From NCBI GenBank assembly GCA_014529385.2, contig CM043968.1, positions 127,927,018 through 127,991,017 on the forward strand: a stretch of DNA of 64,000 nt, given 5' to 3'. Numbering within the stretch: position 1 is the stretch's first letter; each line of letters starts with the position of its first letter. Of this stretch, positions 43,583 through 58,225 are shown piece by piece. The notes under the pieces were generated by a model. It ran no database searches. It was not told where the DNA came from and saw nothing but the letters and a program-made list of their open reading frames with translations. The translations under genes were made by a program, and so were the position numbers. The DNA is from Adiantum capillus-veneris. Taxonomy: Eukaryota; Streptophyta; Polypodiopsida; Polypodiales; Pteridaceae.

Positions 43583-44635
43583 TTAGCATGTTTTGTGGCA
43601 TTTGTCTCGTGAGTGGATGATATAAGACCCGCCAACCAAGTTGTTGTAGATGAGGTGATTGTGTTGGTTCTTGGATTGGTTTGTGAAGAAGAGGTACGGT
43701 GTCTTGAATATGTTCGTTGGTGGTTTGTTGAAGGTTGAGTTGATGTAAGCTAAATCTTCGTTACTTTGTGCACCAGTCCTGATGCGGTTGAGCAAAGCGA
43801 CAAAATCTGTGTTTGTTTGGCGCATTGTTTGTTTGAGGTCATAAAATTTTGTGTGGGTGTGCCAAAATGAAGGCCTCAGTATCTCACAAAGATTTTGTGG
43901 CGAAGCAAAAATCCATTGATCACGCACGGGGCTTGCCTGGCAAAGGTCGCCGCAAAAGATAACGTCAAGGCCTCCGAATGGCTGATCGTGTCTATGTTTG
44001 ATAGTACGCATTCTTGTGTCAATGATATCGAGTAACCTGCTCCCAATCAACGAAGCCTCGTCAAAGACGACTAGTTTCAGATTTTTATATTGTAGCTAGA
44101 GCTCTGCTAGAGTGTCGTTCGATAGGTTTGGATTGTGTTGTAGAATGAGGGGCAAGCGCAAAGCTGAATGAATTGTTGTGCCACCCAGATTATACGCAGC
44201 CTTTCCTGTGTAAGCCATGAGCAATGCTGTGGGACAGTCAATGTCATTCCCGACGGTTGTGTTGTAGTGTCGCATCAAACCTTGAATGATAATTTGGAGT
44301 GTGAATGTCTTGCCTGTGCCAGCACCTCCAGTCAAAAATAGGTGGATTGGTTGTGTCTCCTGCAAACGTTTTCTCAACATAATGTCATCAAATATTAAGC
44401 GTTGTTCGCAATTCAGTTTGTCGACCAGAGAATGGTACTCATCATTAGGAAGTAGAAGGGTTTTGGAGCTAACTCTAGAATGCGTTGCAGGAGGTCTTGA
44501 GCTTGGAAAATCTAGGCTCACCTCATATTCGAATGCCTCTTTACTGGTTCCTAAGGCTGAGCTGGACGGCAATGAACGTTCGTTGGTGCCGGGTACAGGC
44601 TCAATCGAGCAGAATTTTTGCTTGTTGTGAGTTAT
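43583..44635 (-). pseudogene. Helentron PIF1-type helicase core
   Basis: It has Walker A GGAGTGKTFT (about 44320), AYTGKAAYNLGGTTIHSAL (motif Ia), FDEASLIGSR (Walker B equivalent, about 44050), FGGLDVIFCGDLCQASPV (motif III) and LKQTMRQ. One TAG (44096-44098) lies between motifs Ia and II, in otherwise continuous frame. The helicase would unwind donor DNA during rolling-circle transposition. Confidence 0.9.
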
Positions 44636-46303
44636 CTAAGAAATATTAAGCTCATATCTATCCCTCCATAGAGGCGTTGACTCCTCAAGTTGTTTCTCAG
44701 AACCTGTGAATGCCAAAAAGAGCAAGCAAACCTCATGGTAATGCCTTTCTGAGTCTTTCGTGGGGCTAAAATTCGTATATCTAACGATGCGTGGTTTCTT
44801 GTTTTTGTGGGGTTTTCCTCGTAGTTGAGAGTATTCGCTTGCAAACTCTGCAAGGCATAGGTGCTGTAGACTCATTGGGCGTGAACAGTATTTTGTCACG
44901 ATGTCGTCGAAGAAGATGTTTTCGTCATCAGGATCGAGAGAGTCTAGCGTTGCTCTACGTTTTAACAGTAGTGTCCTTTGGTTTGCGTAATCTGCATTTA
45001 CGAATACGAACTGCCTTGAAGCGTTGTGCAGTGGCAAAGAAAGAGCAATGTATGCAGCTTGTTGAGACGAAATCTCTTGAGCATTAATTAGAGCACTCCC
45101 AAGTTTTTTAAGCCTCTCCAATGTTTGAAGATTTTTTTGCTTGCAAGTGTCCATTGCATTTCGGAAGGCTTTGCTTAGTGTAGAGTCAGTTTTGGTCATA
45201 TATGATGTGCAGTATGCAGCTACTCCATGGGCGTTGAAGATAAATTGGATATCAGTGTTGGCATCCCAGAGTGTAGACAACGTTTTGTTAAAGTTGTTTG
45301 TATAAATATCCTTGGGTTCTCGTTTCAACAAAAATGTTGGTTCTGTGATTTTGACTGAGAGTGACTCGATGTAAGTTCCTTCATCCATGGAGAGGTAGTC
45401 CATCCATTCGTTGAATGTCATGTGAGGAGAGTGACCAAGCTCTGCTAGTCTCTCATCATTTCTCTCCTTGTTTGCAATTAGCGCCCTCTTTTTTTCTTCA
45501 CTCATCACAACAGGAAGCAAGATTACTGTCTCTCTTGAGGGAGCACGCGGAAAACCAAAACGACATGCTGTTTTTCTTTTCTTGCAAGCCTTGCGATGAG
45601 AGTGTGTTTGTGCTGCTCTCAATGTTTCATGCAACAAATCTTTGTTGGTTGAAATGTATTTATCCACAAAGGCTATGATATCGTCATCTGTTGCAGCACC
45701 AAAGGATGGTGCGTCCTTGATCCAAATCAACCCGTGATCGTGTTGGCTTCCTCTGTGTTGGAACTCAGTAACAAAAAAGTAGTCGGCGACTTTTCCCAAG
45801 ATAGCACTATCTCGTTTTATCTCAAGTTTCATGGCTTTGAATCTATGAACATAATATCTTGTCGTTGCAAGTGGATCAGCTCGGACAAGCCCTCGAATGA
45901 ATGCAGCATTGTTTGGGTAATCGTCCTCTTTAATTTGTGGGTTCAGTTTCTTGAGACAGGCTTGTAACGGATCCCATCTTTGCTTAGCACAGGAGAATGT
46001 CACAAAAAAAGTGGGGTGGCCTAGTTGTCTAATCATAGCAAAGATATTGTGTTTGAGCTTGTTTTTGTAGTCTATTGATGTGCGCAAATTTTCAAAGTCG
46101 TGGTAACCAATTTGTGAATTTAGAATTTGCTCAATGTTGGTGGTGGCCTGGACATCTTTTGCTTTGAGTTGTTTGTCTTGCAGTTTTCCTTTTCTAAGCC
46201 GCACCCATATAGATGACAGCACTTGAGAGATGATGATTTTCATTGTCTTGAAGAAAACATTTTCGATGTTGTTTGCAAACCTTTTTTTTTTTTCAGCTCC
46301 CAT
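44636..46303 (-). pseudogene. Helentron Rep (HUH-Y2 nuclease)
   Basis: 555 residues in one frame up to a TAG that precedes the helicase in the same frame. Rep motif 1 is FFVTFSCAKQRWDP, the metal-binding HUH is FQHRGSQHDHGLIW (about 45740), and the twin-tyrosine motif is AAYCTSYMTK (about 45205), so both Tyr and both His are kept. A Cys/His patch KACKKRKTACRFGFPR sits between. The N-terminal start shown overlaps the preceding ORF across a poly-A run. Rep nicks and joins the element ends. Confidence 0.9.
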
Positions 46304-47889
46304 TGCGCAACTTTTTGGTATTGCTTCTTCGCGATGCCATGGTATTTCCTTTTATAGCCAAAGAAAAGCGATGGGAATGATAGCTCCTCACAAGCGTCGT
46401 CGTCAAATATGCTACGTGGACTATACCCTTCACAAGGCACCACACTCAAAGCTTGACCATTATGATCGACAACTTGTTGTCCAGAGTAGATGCTGTGTAT
46501 GAGCGTGTCAGATTCTTCAACCTCTCCGTCTTCGTTATTGTTCCCATCAGCCACAACACAGTCAACGTTAAATGAGAATGTGGAAGACCATGTCTCATGC
46601 ATGGAAGCTTGATGCTCAATGTATAGCGGTGTTTCCGAGAGAAGAGATAATGCCTCGACTATGCAGGCTGGACGGACAGATCCAGTTAAGTATGCATGGT
46701 TGTACTCTAAATTTCGCTTTATCTCAATCAGAATAGTTGCTCCATCATGCACAAAGCGAGGAAGGATTCTTTGCACTCTCGACAAGTTCGCCATGACATT
46801 CACAATGCTGCCTCGTAACCCGTATTGACCTTCATAGTTAAGTTCACGTATCTGTGCGAAAGGGATGCAAAGTGAAACCAAACGAATCTCCAATGAATTC
46901 AAGTTTTCAACAATAGCAATTTTAGGGTTGAAAGTCATTTCACCTTGCATACAAAAGCGTGGAACTATTTGTTTTGAGAGAGAATCTTTGCAAGGTTTGC
47001 AGACTTGGAGTGTTTGAAAATTATCCAAAGACATGTTTGGTCTCAATATTTTAAGCAAAGAGGTGGTAGGTCCATCCAATGGTTGTAAATTTTTCTGGAA
47101 GAGTAATGTATCACATGAGGCACATGGATGCATAGGTGTGTCGTTTATGGATTGAAAAAATTTCTTGTGTCTAAGCTTTTGTCGCCTTGCATTTGAAGAG
47201 GTGTGAGTTCGTGACGCGGAAGCATTGCACATGTTATATATTTTTCTTTTGATTTGATTCAAGGTGAGATTAGAACGCACCACAGCTTTGAAACGAGTAG
47301 CAATTTCTAGAGCTTTTAGTGTTGGGAAGTCTTTTATTAAGTCTTGTAAAATGCATGTATCGTTCTTTGACCACACACATCTGGTGTGCTTGTGCTTTTG
47401 TAGTGTTGCCGGTAGTGCAAGGAAACCATTGCTTGTGTCAAAGAGCATCAGATGGATGATTCTAGAAGAACTAGTTGCAGCAACACTACCAACTTGTTGA
47501 CTCCTAGAGTAAGATTCTTCGTTAAAGAAATGCACAATACACAAGACACCAAACATTTGAGCCACAAGCGAGATCAAGTTAATGCTTAAAAGCTTTGAAG
47601 AGGTTCTGCTATTCAAACGCTCAAGCAAGATTTGTTGTAAATTTTGAGGACTAGTATGAACATCCCACACTTTTATCCAAGTGTTGTAAGTCTCCAAATC
47701 ATTTTCTTTCAGCATGCAGAAGATTTTGTCAACAAGTGTTTGCTTCAATAACTCCAAAGAGCAGTCCACTTTTAGAATGGACAAAAGAGCCTTAAGCACA
47801 TCATTGTTGAAACGGTGTTTTCCAAAAAAGGAGACATCAATACCGTACACGAGGTTGTTGAACCGAAAACAGAAACTGTCACTCAACAT
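46240..47889 (-). pseudogene. N-terminal region of the Helentron protein (DUF6570-like zinc finger)
   Basis: 549 residues. A zinc-finger region holds CASCDTLLF and CKPCKD, followed by LNSLEIRLVSLCIPFAQI, QYGLRGSIVNVMANL and ILPRFVHDG, the conserved pattern found directly before Rep in many Helitrons. The frame passes into Rep with a one-base slip at the A-run 46281-46293. I infer that this and Rep-helicase-endonuclease once formed a single protein of about 1850 residues. Confidence 0.8.
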
Positions 47890-48081
47890 GCTTGCTCAAA
47901 ATGTAAGCCAAACGATTAGTTTGCTATGGTTCGATGAGACTATACATAAGAGGAGGCTATCTTGTGAAAGGATTACAAAAGGCTTTTTTTTATAGAGAGC
48001 AGGTCTCGATAAAATTTTCACAAAAAAGGATTCAAAAATATGTAGAGTTTAGAGTATGTAATCAAGGACAGCAAAATGCTA

Positions 48082-49441
48082 CTAATGTTGAGACTGGTAA
48101 TCAACCAAACGACCTTGCTTATTGATAGTAAACTCTTCTATCTTCTTGACACTCATCAAAGATGATTTCAACTCCACCACATTACTATTGTAGAGATCAA
48201 CAAAGGGAAGCGATAGACGCAAGACCTCGTCAACCAATTTTCCCTTCACGTCCACGTTAATGAAAGAACCCCCTTGTAAAGTGATCTTGGCTTGCAAGCT
48301 AGGCTCCTTCAAAATAATAGAGTTCTTTTGACAAGAAAAGCAATATGGCTTTGAGGTTTGTCTACTCACGAAATTTCCTTTGCAAGCCTCACAAATATAC
48401 TCAACACCAACATTGTTGACATTCACAATCTCCAAGGTTCCAAAAACCTATAGCATTAAAAAAGAACAATAAGATCAATCTCAAAAGAGTTTCATTTAAA
48501 CTCCATTCTTAACTCACCTTTTTCCCAAAACCCAAAGCTGCGATTTGTTTCTTCAATGCATCTTTTAAGCTAACCTCCATAGGTTGAGGCAAAGCACACA
48601 GTATTGTAGAATCCACAATTGATAAAGTGTTGGAGCGTTGCTTGAAGATATTGATATTGCGTGCCACACAACCATAAAACCCGTGCTCATTGACACAATT
48701 AACCATGTGATGGTAGTCAACTCGTCGAGATGGCACAAACAGGAGCTGAAACAGAATTTTGTGTTGAAAGCACATAAAAATTCAAAACTCAAGATTTTCA
48801 AGAATCTGAAATAAATTTATCGTGGCTCGATCAGATGACGCAGGACCATCGCTTATCATCAAACGAGCGCTACTAGAACCATCAGTTTTGGCTGTAGTCA
48901 CAATTCTCACAACAATAAATGCAATTGTCACCACACTGTCCACAGTTGTAGTCTCTTTCAAAGAAAGCAAATCAGAAATTCTATGCTCAAGAAACAAAAC
49001 CAAATCACATTCAAATGGTTCCCCCTTGATAGCAATAGTTGTTGCGTCAGAATGCAAAGCTAACTGAAAGGTTCCACCATCATTGTGAACCCTTTGCTTT
49101 ATGGATGCACCTTCTATGCACACAAAGTCTCCAACCCCAAAAGACTCAACAAATTGTGAGATGTAACTTTCCCCCACAACAAATGTTATTGTATGCCTAG
49201 CTTCTTGATCAACTAAATCAGCCTTCAAAAATCTAGGATAGGCAGCATTTTCGATTTTGTAAGTTCCATACTTGCATAAAACCTTGCCCAAAAACGCAAA
49301 GCGAAAATTTATCAGCTCTAATAGCTCTGAAATGAGGAAGGCTGGAGGGCCTTTAGGAGCAAGAGCGAGCTGAGAACCAAATGTTTCAGCAATAGGTTCA
49401 GGTTTTGACATAGGATGATATTCAAGAGAGCGAGAAGGCAA
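48082..49441 (-). pseudogene. RPA-like OB-fold gene of the Helentron, with intron
   Basis: The first part (49441-48782) has an OB-fold-like stretch (FRFAFLGKVLCKYGTYKI...FVCIEGASIKQR). The middle exon (48775-48519) continues it. A clean 70-bp intron (GTGAGT at 48517 to TATAG at 48448) joins to a last exon with a zinc ribbon, CEAC-x12-CFSC, like the C-terminal domain of RPA70. A stop at 48782 and an unclear donor make the first junction doubtful. RPA-like proteins bind single-stranded DNA and accompany many plant Helitrons. Confidence 0.7.
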
Positions 49442-50124
49442 GGTTTCAAGAGATTTCTTTAAGATTTTACCTGCTCACAGAAAACAGCAATATGATTTAC
49501 ACACCACATAAACAAGCTGAATACTCAAAACCACATTTAATAACATACTTCTTGCATGTGTATAAGCCTTTTTCAATGCTTTTGCTTTCGGACTCAGTTT
49601 CTTAAGAGGGGACTACACTTTTGATTCCGACAGTGGGCTTGAGAGCAAATTTGTTGAGCTAGTTTCAACATGCTCTTGTGACTCAATACAAGTGTCTACA
49701 TAAAAACAATTTCAAGAATCAAGGATTAAGAATTCAAGTTATTTCATCAAACCATGTCAAAAAACATACCCTTCTCAACCTCAATATCCATTCCTTCCAT
49801 ATGGCTTTGACAGTTTCAACTCTTGTCTGCAAGTAAATAGAGGTTCAAGGCAATGTTGTGCCAACGGAGAAAGACAAAAGATGGAAGAGATAAGCTATAG
49901 AAGTATGCACAAGGGGCCAAGACCAAAACTTGAGCTAGAGAATATGGAGACAACAGCTAACGTATGGGAAAGATGAAGAGCATGGAAAGCTTCAGCTTAC
50001 TGGAAGATGGGAAAAATGTGTGGGACAGAGGTTCAGGGGTTTCTAGAGCATGAGAGAGTTAATAGGGAGTAAACTCTTGAGACAGAATAACAAACTTTTC
50101 ACAAGGGATAGCAATATATATATC

Positions 50125-50167
<43 letters not shown>

Positions 50168-50244
50168 GCATACATAAAGAGGTTTAATTATCAGAGAAAC
50201 AAATGAGGGAAGCAAGGAGTGGGCATTAAAGGACTATAGATATT

Positions 50245-50246
<2 letters not shown>

Positions 50247-50302
<56 letters not shown>
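50247..50302. repeat. (TG)n microsatellite
   Basis: A pure TG run of about 56 bases. Confidence 0.95.
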
Positions 50303-50303
<1 letters not shown>

Positions 50304-52593
50304 TAGGAGAGAGAGTGAGAGAGAGGGGCACGTATGTGGAGACCAAATGATGAGACATAAATGAGGGAAGCAAGGACTGGGCCTTAAAGAATCAAAATTA
50401 TACCTTTTACAAGGTATCAATAAAATATTTATAAAAGATCACAATAAAGCAGCAAACTTATGATTCGGACAACTCAACTCATAAAGCACCCAATCGAATT
50501 TAACTAATTGGCCGTTTTTTTAAAATAAAAATACATTCAAAAGATAGTGAATATTTGGAAACTCAATCTGGATGTTACACTGTCAAAATGGAGCCAATAA
50601 TTCCACAAAAAAATCCCAACAAAATTAAACAATCATGAATTGAACCTGGCCGTCACACAGTCAAAACAGAATCAATAATTCCACAAAAGAATCAATAATT
50701 TCACTCAGAATTCCTGAATATTTTCTATTGCTACAAGAAACAATCAAGACCCAATCTGGTGTCGATTTCCTTCAAGGAATTATTGCACCAAAAACTTATA
50801 CTCAAATGCTTGGACCAAACCCCCAATTTGATAATATGCCACCTGCGCATGAAAAACTCAGCAACAATGCAGAATACAAAGTAATTTGGACGACAAAACC
50901 TCCTCACCTCCTACTTCTAATGCCAGTACTGCACCTGCACCAGAGAGAGCCTGACAATTGCATGGACAGACAATGCAAAGGCCTTCAAGAGATACCATCC
51001 ATGAAAGCAGTATGAGCACTCTAGCAATTGAAATAGCACAATCGAAAGCGGCATGAAAGCCAAATCATACCAGTATATGAGGCATAATCGAACGCACTTG
51101 AGTGCAATCCCAATTGCCACTAAACCTTAGAAAACCCATTAAGCTCGTGTCGCTTAAGGCTAAAACAGCCCACGCATCGAAGTGAACCACACATGTGCCA
51201 ATGAAAGCATGACACGAAGGCAAACAGCGTTCTCAATCACGAGTCTAAATCTGAAGCAGAGATTGCACACAGGCAGCAAGCACGAATGTCGTTCAACTAC
51301 GAATAAACAAGTCATTTGGAAGACACACCTAGTGCAAAAAACCCAACATTCCTTTCAAAACACCCAGCAATGAGTCGACACCATGGACACACCGCACAAC
51401 CTGCAACAGCCAACTGTTAACCGCAGATATGCTCACCAAAATGCAGGGATGAACATCACCATTGATACAACCCCTCCCCCCCAACAAAATCAAAGGATTG
51501 AATGATGCACAGCTTGGAGACTATTCTCGTAGTCTTTGCAGATTCGAACACCGCAAATGGTACAAGGCATGCGAGGAAACTGTTTCGCCACTGCAGGTCA
51601 AAACCATGAGGCTGTTAGGTGCGAGCAAACAACTTTCAAAACAGAAAACCAGAGCAAAAACCCAGAAAATCACTCAACAATGAATTGACACGATGTTCGG
51701 GCAGGGGATTGACATGCAACAGGTTGAACACAACATCCAAAGAATGCCTCCCGCAGCAGTAAAACTACTTATTCTTCTACTTCTTACTCATTGTTTTTAC
51801 CTTCCTGTCTCTAGTATTCCTCTCTAAGCCAGCACCCATACAGATCACCACGACATACCAACGGCCAAAGTCCTACCTTCAAGCCCTCACGGACTGCAAG
51901 CAACCCAAAAAACCGTACCTGTGCCGATCTGCAAGCAGAAGTGTTCTCGGCAGCTATCGCCATGTTCCCTCGAGACAGGTGACAGTGACAGTTGTGTCTC
52001 CAACTCAGCAAGATAGCGAAAGGAGTCTCCTACGCATTGGGAGTTGCCTCTCCCCTTGCATCAGCATGCTCAACAGCAAAACTCGAGACCATTCCGATCA
52101 GCTTCGAAGGCGCGAAGGCAGTAAAACCCAAAGATCCAACATGGCTTATGAAGAGCTTTCACTTGCTTGAACGAGTCCCACGGCGCAAAAGCCCCCACAC
52201 CAAACTGCTGCAGAGATGGCGGTTGCTGCTGTGTTTTCAAAGGAGATGGCACTCGAACCAAAGCACGAGCAGACACCACTTAACTGGCTTCTGTACACAC
52301 GATACAGCAGCATGAACACGGAGGCTGGAGCGAAGTTAGGGGCTTCTACAGTCACCGTTAGCGCTCTGGACCGGAATGAAAGGACGAGCAGAGACGAGTT
52401 GGCGCTCTGGACCGCAATGAAAGGACGAGCAGAACGAAGACACTGTAGAAATGAAACAGGAGCATGAAGGCGAAGCTCGCCATGCCGCTGGTACATGGAG
52501 GAGCAACATAGAGACCAACCTTCCCATGGTCCTGGCACATGAGGAGGCTACGTCGCTCTCTCCAGAGCACACAACCGCAGACCGATCCAGCGC

Positions 52594-52595
<2 letters not shown>

Positions 52596-52667
<72 letters not shown>
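52596..52667. repeat. (GA)n microsatellite
   Basis: A pure GA run; a second, shorter one lies at 52753-52791. Confidence 0.95.
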
Positions 52668-52670
<3 letters not shown>

Positions 52671-52750
52671 AGAGGGAGAGGGAGAAAGAAGCCTCAACCT
52701 TGGCTGCATGTCGTCCACCAGGCAACCCCGTAAACCCTACGATCCAGCAC

Positions 52751-52801
<51 letters not shown>

Positions 52802-52944
52802 AGCCTCGACCTCGGCTGCGTGTCGTCCATCAGGCAACCCCGTAAACCCTAAACATCCCCCAAGCAATCCTAACACCCCGCAACCAATCCTAAGCACAGA
52901 GAGAGGGAGAGCGAGAGCGAGAGGGAGAGGTCTCCCTGTTCGGC

Positions 52945-53172
52945 ATGGCGGGGCAACACACCACCACAGCAGCACCAAAACCAAGAAAGACCTACCGTGC
53001 AAAATCAATAACTAAACATATACCCTACTCCTACGCAACCCTAGCCCTCTTAAGAGCCCTAAAGATTTCACCTAACGATAAGGATCCTAAGACTCTTCTT
53101 AAAAGCCTCACCTTCCATTTCAACCACTCAAAATCCACGGACCCATATCTTCCCACTTATCCCCGACATTAA
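52945..53172 (+). CDS. Small unrecognised ORF
   Basis: 75 residues starting MAGQHTTTAAPKPRKTYRAK; basic N-terminus and no motif. The same frame stays mostly readable to about 53380 with two or three stops (THYSPELGQALNKK, YFYLAQKVEPSLRPYALWAG), which suggests a longer decayed gene. Function unknown. Confidence 0.25.
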   Translation: MAGQHTTTAAPKPRKTYRAKSITKHIPYSYATLALLRALKISPNDKDPKTLLKSLTFHFNHSKSTDPYLPTYPRH

Positions 53173-55482
<2,310 letters not shown>

Positions 55483-55915
55483 TTATTGCCAAAAAGGCTC
55501 AGGAACATATCTGCAAAGCACTCTACGTTGTGCTATTTCAACAGGATCAAGATATTGCGCTGGAGCTCTACAAACTTCTCTTAAATCTAGTTTTTGAACC
55601 CAGCTCAAGTAAACCTTGTAATGACGAATCAACCCAAGCTCTTGCTTTAAGAGCATGAGCCTAATGTTGGAAAAAAAATAGGGATCAAGCAACTTGATGT
55701 AAATCGTGTCCAACTCTTCATCTACATATGATCCCCAAACAGTGTAGTTTTTCTCAATCACTTCCCATGCCCATTGCCATCCCCATTCAGCAGGTAACAA
55801 ATTTTCTTCAAAAGCATCAACAATAATAAAAAATTACACTTGGAAAAATATTCACAATTTCGTGGGCCATTTAATTGGCTGCAAGAAAAGAAGACAACAT
55901 TAGTACTCAAAGCCT

Positions 55916-55972
<57 letters not shown>

Positions 55973-56583
55973 TGATCAACATGGCCACTTAAACACTTTA
56001 AAATAGTATAAGCGCAATACGAACACTTCAATTACTAATTGTCATGCCAAAAAGTGTCAAGAGGTTCATTAGGTCAAAGTCTTTACAACAACCTCAAATT
56101 TTTGTTTACAACGACTCATATTCTACTCTATAATTGGACGGATGAGGATCACTCCAATATACCGCATTGATAAACTTTACAATTAGTTTCAAAATTTCAA
56201 ACTCTTCATCCGAAATGTAAGATTTGTGATTGTGATATATCTTTCGCAACTGAATATCACAACCACAAACATTGACATAATAAATATCAACCATATGTAG
56301 TTCTTGTAGGACTCTCATCAATTTTATTTCGCTCAATATTTGTGACACTTTGCATAGTGTAATGCTTAACCGTCCACAATTTCCATACCACCCATCAGCA
56401 TATGAATACACCCAATGATGCCACCAACATCATGCACCATATCCTTGACAAATGTACTCTTCCTTAACTTTCAAATATATAATCATCCTTATGTGTATTG
56501 GGAGGATAGCCAATACATCATGACCCATGTTAACCTACATTAGCAATTCGCAAATCTCTCTCTCCCTCTCTCCCTCTCTCTCA

Positions 56584-56616
<33 letters not shown>

Positions 56617-58128
56617 TAACCTAAGTAGTAGATAAAAGCCCACTTGATTAAGCCAACAGTAACTAAAAAAATATGGTACTTAGAATGCATAAACAATGGA
56701 TCAAAGTGTTCGATCATCTAGAGAAGTTGAGCCTACGACACACTCTACTTGAAACTCTCAAGATCCAAGGTCCGACACGTCAAACACTGCGACCGAGGAG
56801 TCGAGGTGATTCACCCAAAGAATAGATTCTAAACATCCATTCATTCACTCCATAGGGACCGTATGAAAAGTTTCAATTGAGAGGGCGTTGCATACCTAAC
56901 TCTCGTACAGTGATTCGCATAGCATCTATATCAAACTCTATGTGATAATAACCTACAACACTTCTAAAATATCGTGCTTCATATAATGCCAAGACAGAAT
57001 GCCTGCAATAATATTGAAGCCTGCAATGAAAATAACAACCAACCATTTAGACATAAAAAGTAACAACACATTTAACATCATATGGATTCAAGTTCAAGCT
57101 ATACGCACCTAAGGATCTCAAAATCCTCGACAATACGAACAATATCCTCAGCATGTGCAAGACCCCTCTACAATGGAGGATCTAGAAAAAAATGTTACAC
57201 GTGTAAACATACAAATTAAAGGCCAAAAAAGTTCTCATTCATGGTAAAAGTAAGTAACAAAGATAAGATTTTACATTTACATACCTCTAATATAAGTAGG
57301 TACATCATTGAGGGTGTACGAAACCATGATGTATCGTGCCATTATTTTCTGCTCTAACAGCACAGATTTGGAAGTTTAAGAGGAACAAATATGAAATAGA
57401 ATAAAGAATACTTTGACGATCATGCCGTAGAGAATCATGTCCTTCTTTCTTTTGTTTTAGTGAAGGATTTAAGAAAGAGAGAGAGAGAGAGAGGGAGAGA
57501 GAAAGAGAGAGAGAGAGAGAGGAATGAAAGCAATTCAAAAGAATTTGAAATTTCACAACTTCACAAAGAGACAATACAAAAAATAGTTATTCAAAGTGTA
57601 GCCTTCAAGAGACCACATTAGGGATTCTATAAGTCCAAGGACCTATGTTGTATACATTTTGCAAGATATGGGGCGGTGTTTCAACTTGAGTAAATATCCT
57701 CAATCGATATGGTGTAGTGCGGTCTCCAGCAACCCCCACCTGTTGTACATTGACTGGTCTCTCGTCACTCACAAACCAAATATTAACTTGAATTTGACGA
57801 TGCTCGTGGTTCGAAGAAAAGGCAACATGGTAGTATCCAAGAACTTCCATGGACATATCTCTACCTAAGTATAGCATTTCATAAACACTACCATATATAA
57901 AAACTTTTACAGTATAATATGAGTTTGATCAAATAAGATCACCAAAAACATAGCAGGAACTCTTCCCCTCCCTTGCGGTGGATCTTCAACATATTAAGTC
58001 AATGTATAAGCCAATCTTCTCAAGAAAATAATAGGTCAAGTTAATAAACTAATTTAAAAAACAAGATAAATACCTCGAATGAATTCAGTGATGTGACCCA
58101 CTACATAGGCACTGCGTCGAGGATCCAT
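55483..58128 (-). pseudogene. Cluster of exon-like fragments downstream of the Helitron helicase
   Basis: On the minus strand several short open pieces are bounded by AG and GT. 58128-58074 reads MDPRRSAYVVGHITEFIR, between TTTCTTACAG and GTATTT. 57877-57605 contains VLGYYHVAFSS and VNIWFVSDERPVNVQQ. A piece ending VPTYIR is followed by GTATGT (57286). 57185-57113 reads AHAEDIVRIVEDFEILR before GTGCGT. 57020-56894 contains SVVGYYHIEFDIDAMR before GTATGC. 56411-56106 and 55800-55483 are further open pieces (WGWQWAWEVIEKNY). The repeated GYYH-xx-F motif suggests an internal duplication. The family is not recognised. A host gene captured by the Helitron is one reading. Confidence 0.4.
55919..55966. 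repeat. (GA)n microsatellite
   Basis: A pure GA run of about 48 bases. Confidence 0.95.
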
Positions 58129-58225
58129 CTGTAAGAAATACTTTGATCTAAGAGATATGAATAAAATTTAACATCAAGTGTGTTTGACTTTAAGTGAGAG
58201 CCACAATGTCAATTTGAACTTATTG

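Larger units (their letters stand above)
42347..49441 (-). mobile_element. Helentron-like rolling-circle element with RPA and endonuclease
   Basis: Minus-strand order: RPA-like gene (49441-48082), N-terminal zinc-finger region (47889-46240), HUH Rep (46303-44636), PIF1-type helicase (44572-43000), and an apurinic-type endonuclease fused to the helicase C-terminus (42990-42347). The Rep, helicase and endonuclease parts share one frame with three stops. An endonuclease on the helicase is the mark of Helentron-type (Helitron2) elements rather than the canonical plant Helitron. Terminal sequences were not identified, so the limits given are those of the coding part. Confidence 0.85.
49442..52944. 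other. Noncoding, microsatellite-rich
   Basis: 49442-49860 may hold leftover exons of the RPA-like gene. 50121-50166 is TA/GA repeats, 50247-50302 is (TG)n, 52596-52667 and 52753-52791 are (GA)n. The repeated segment CATCAGGCAACCCCGTAAACCCTA-like sequence occurs at about 52717 and 52830. ORFs here show no protein motif. Confidence 0.55.

Noticed and set aside
42347-44635. Stop codons in the Helentron as recoded or edited sites
   Set aside because: Editing that removes stops is known from plant organelles, not nuclear transcripts. Three stops and a homopolymer shift are more simply mutations.
55540-55800. Possible independent host gene at 55483-55800 with Trp-rich start
   Set aside because: Only one short open piece without transcription or splice support of its own; kept as part of the fragment cluster.
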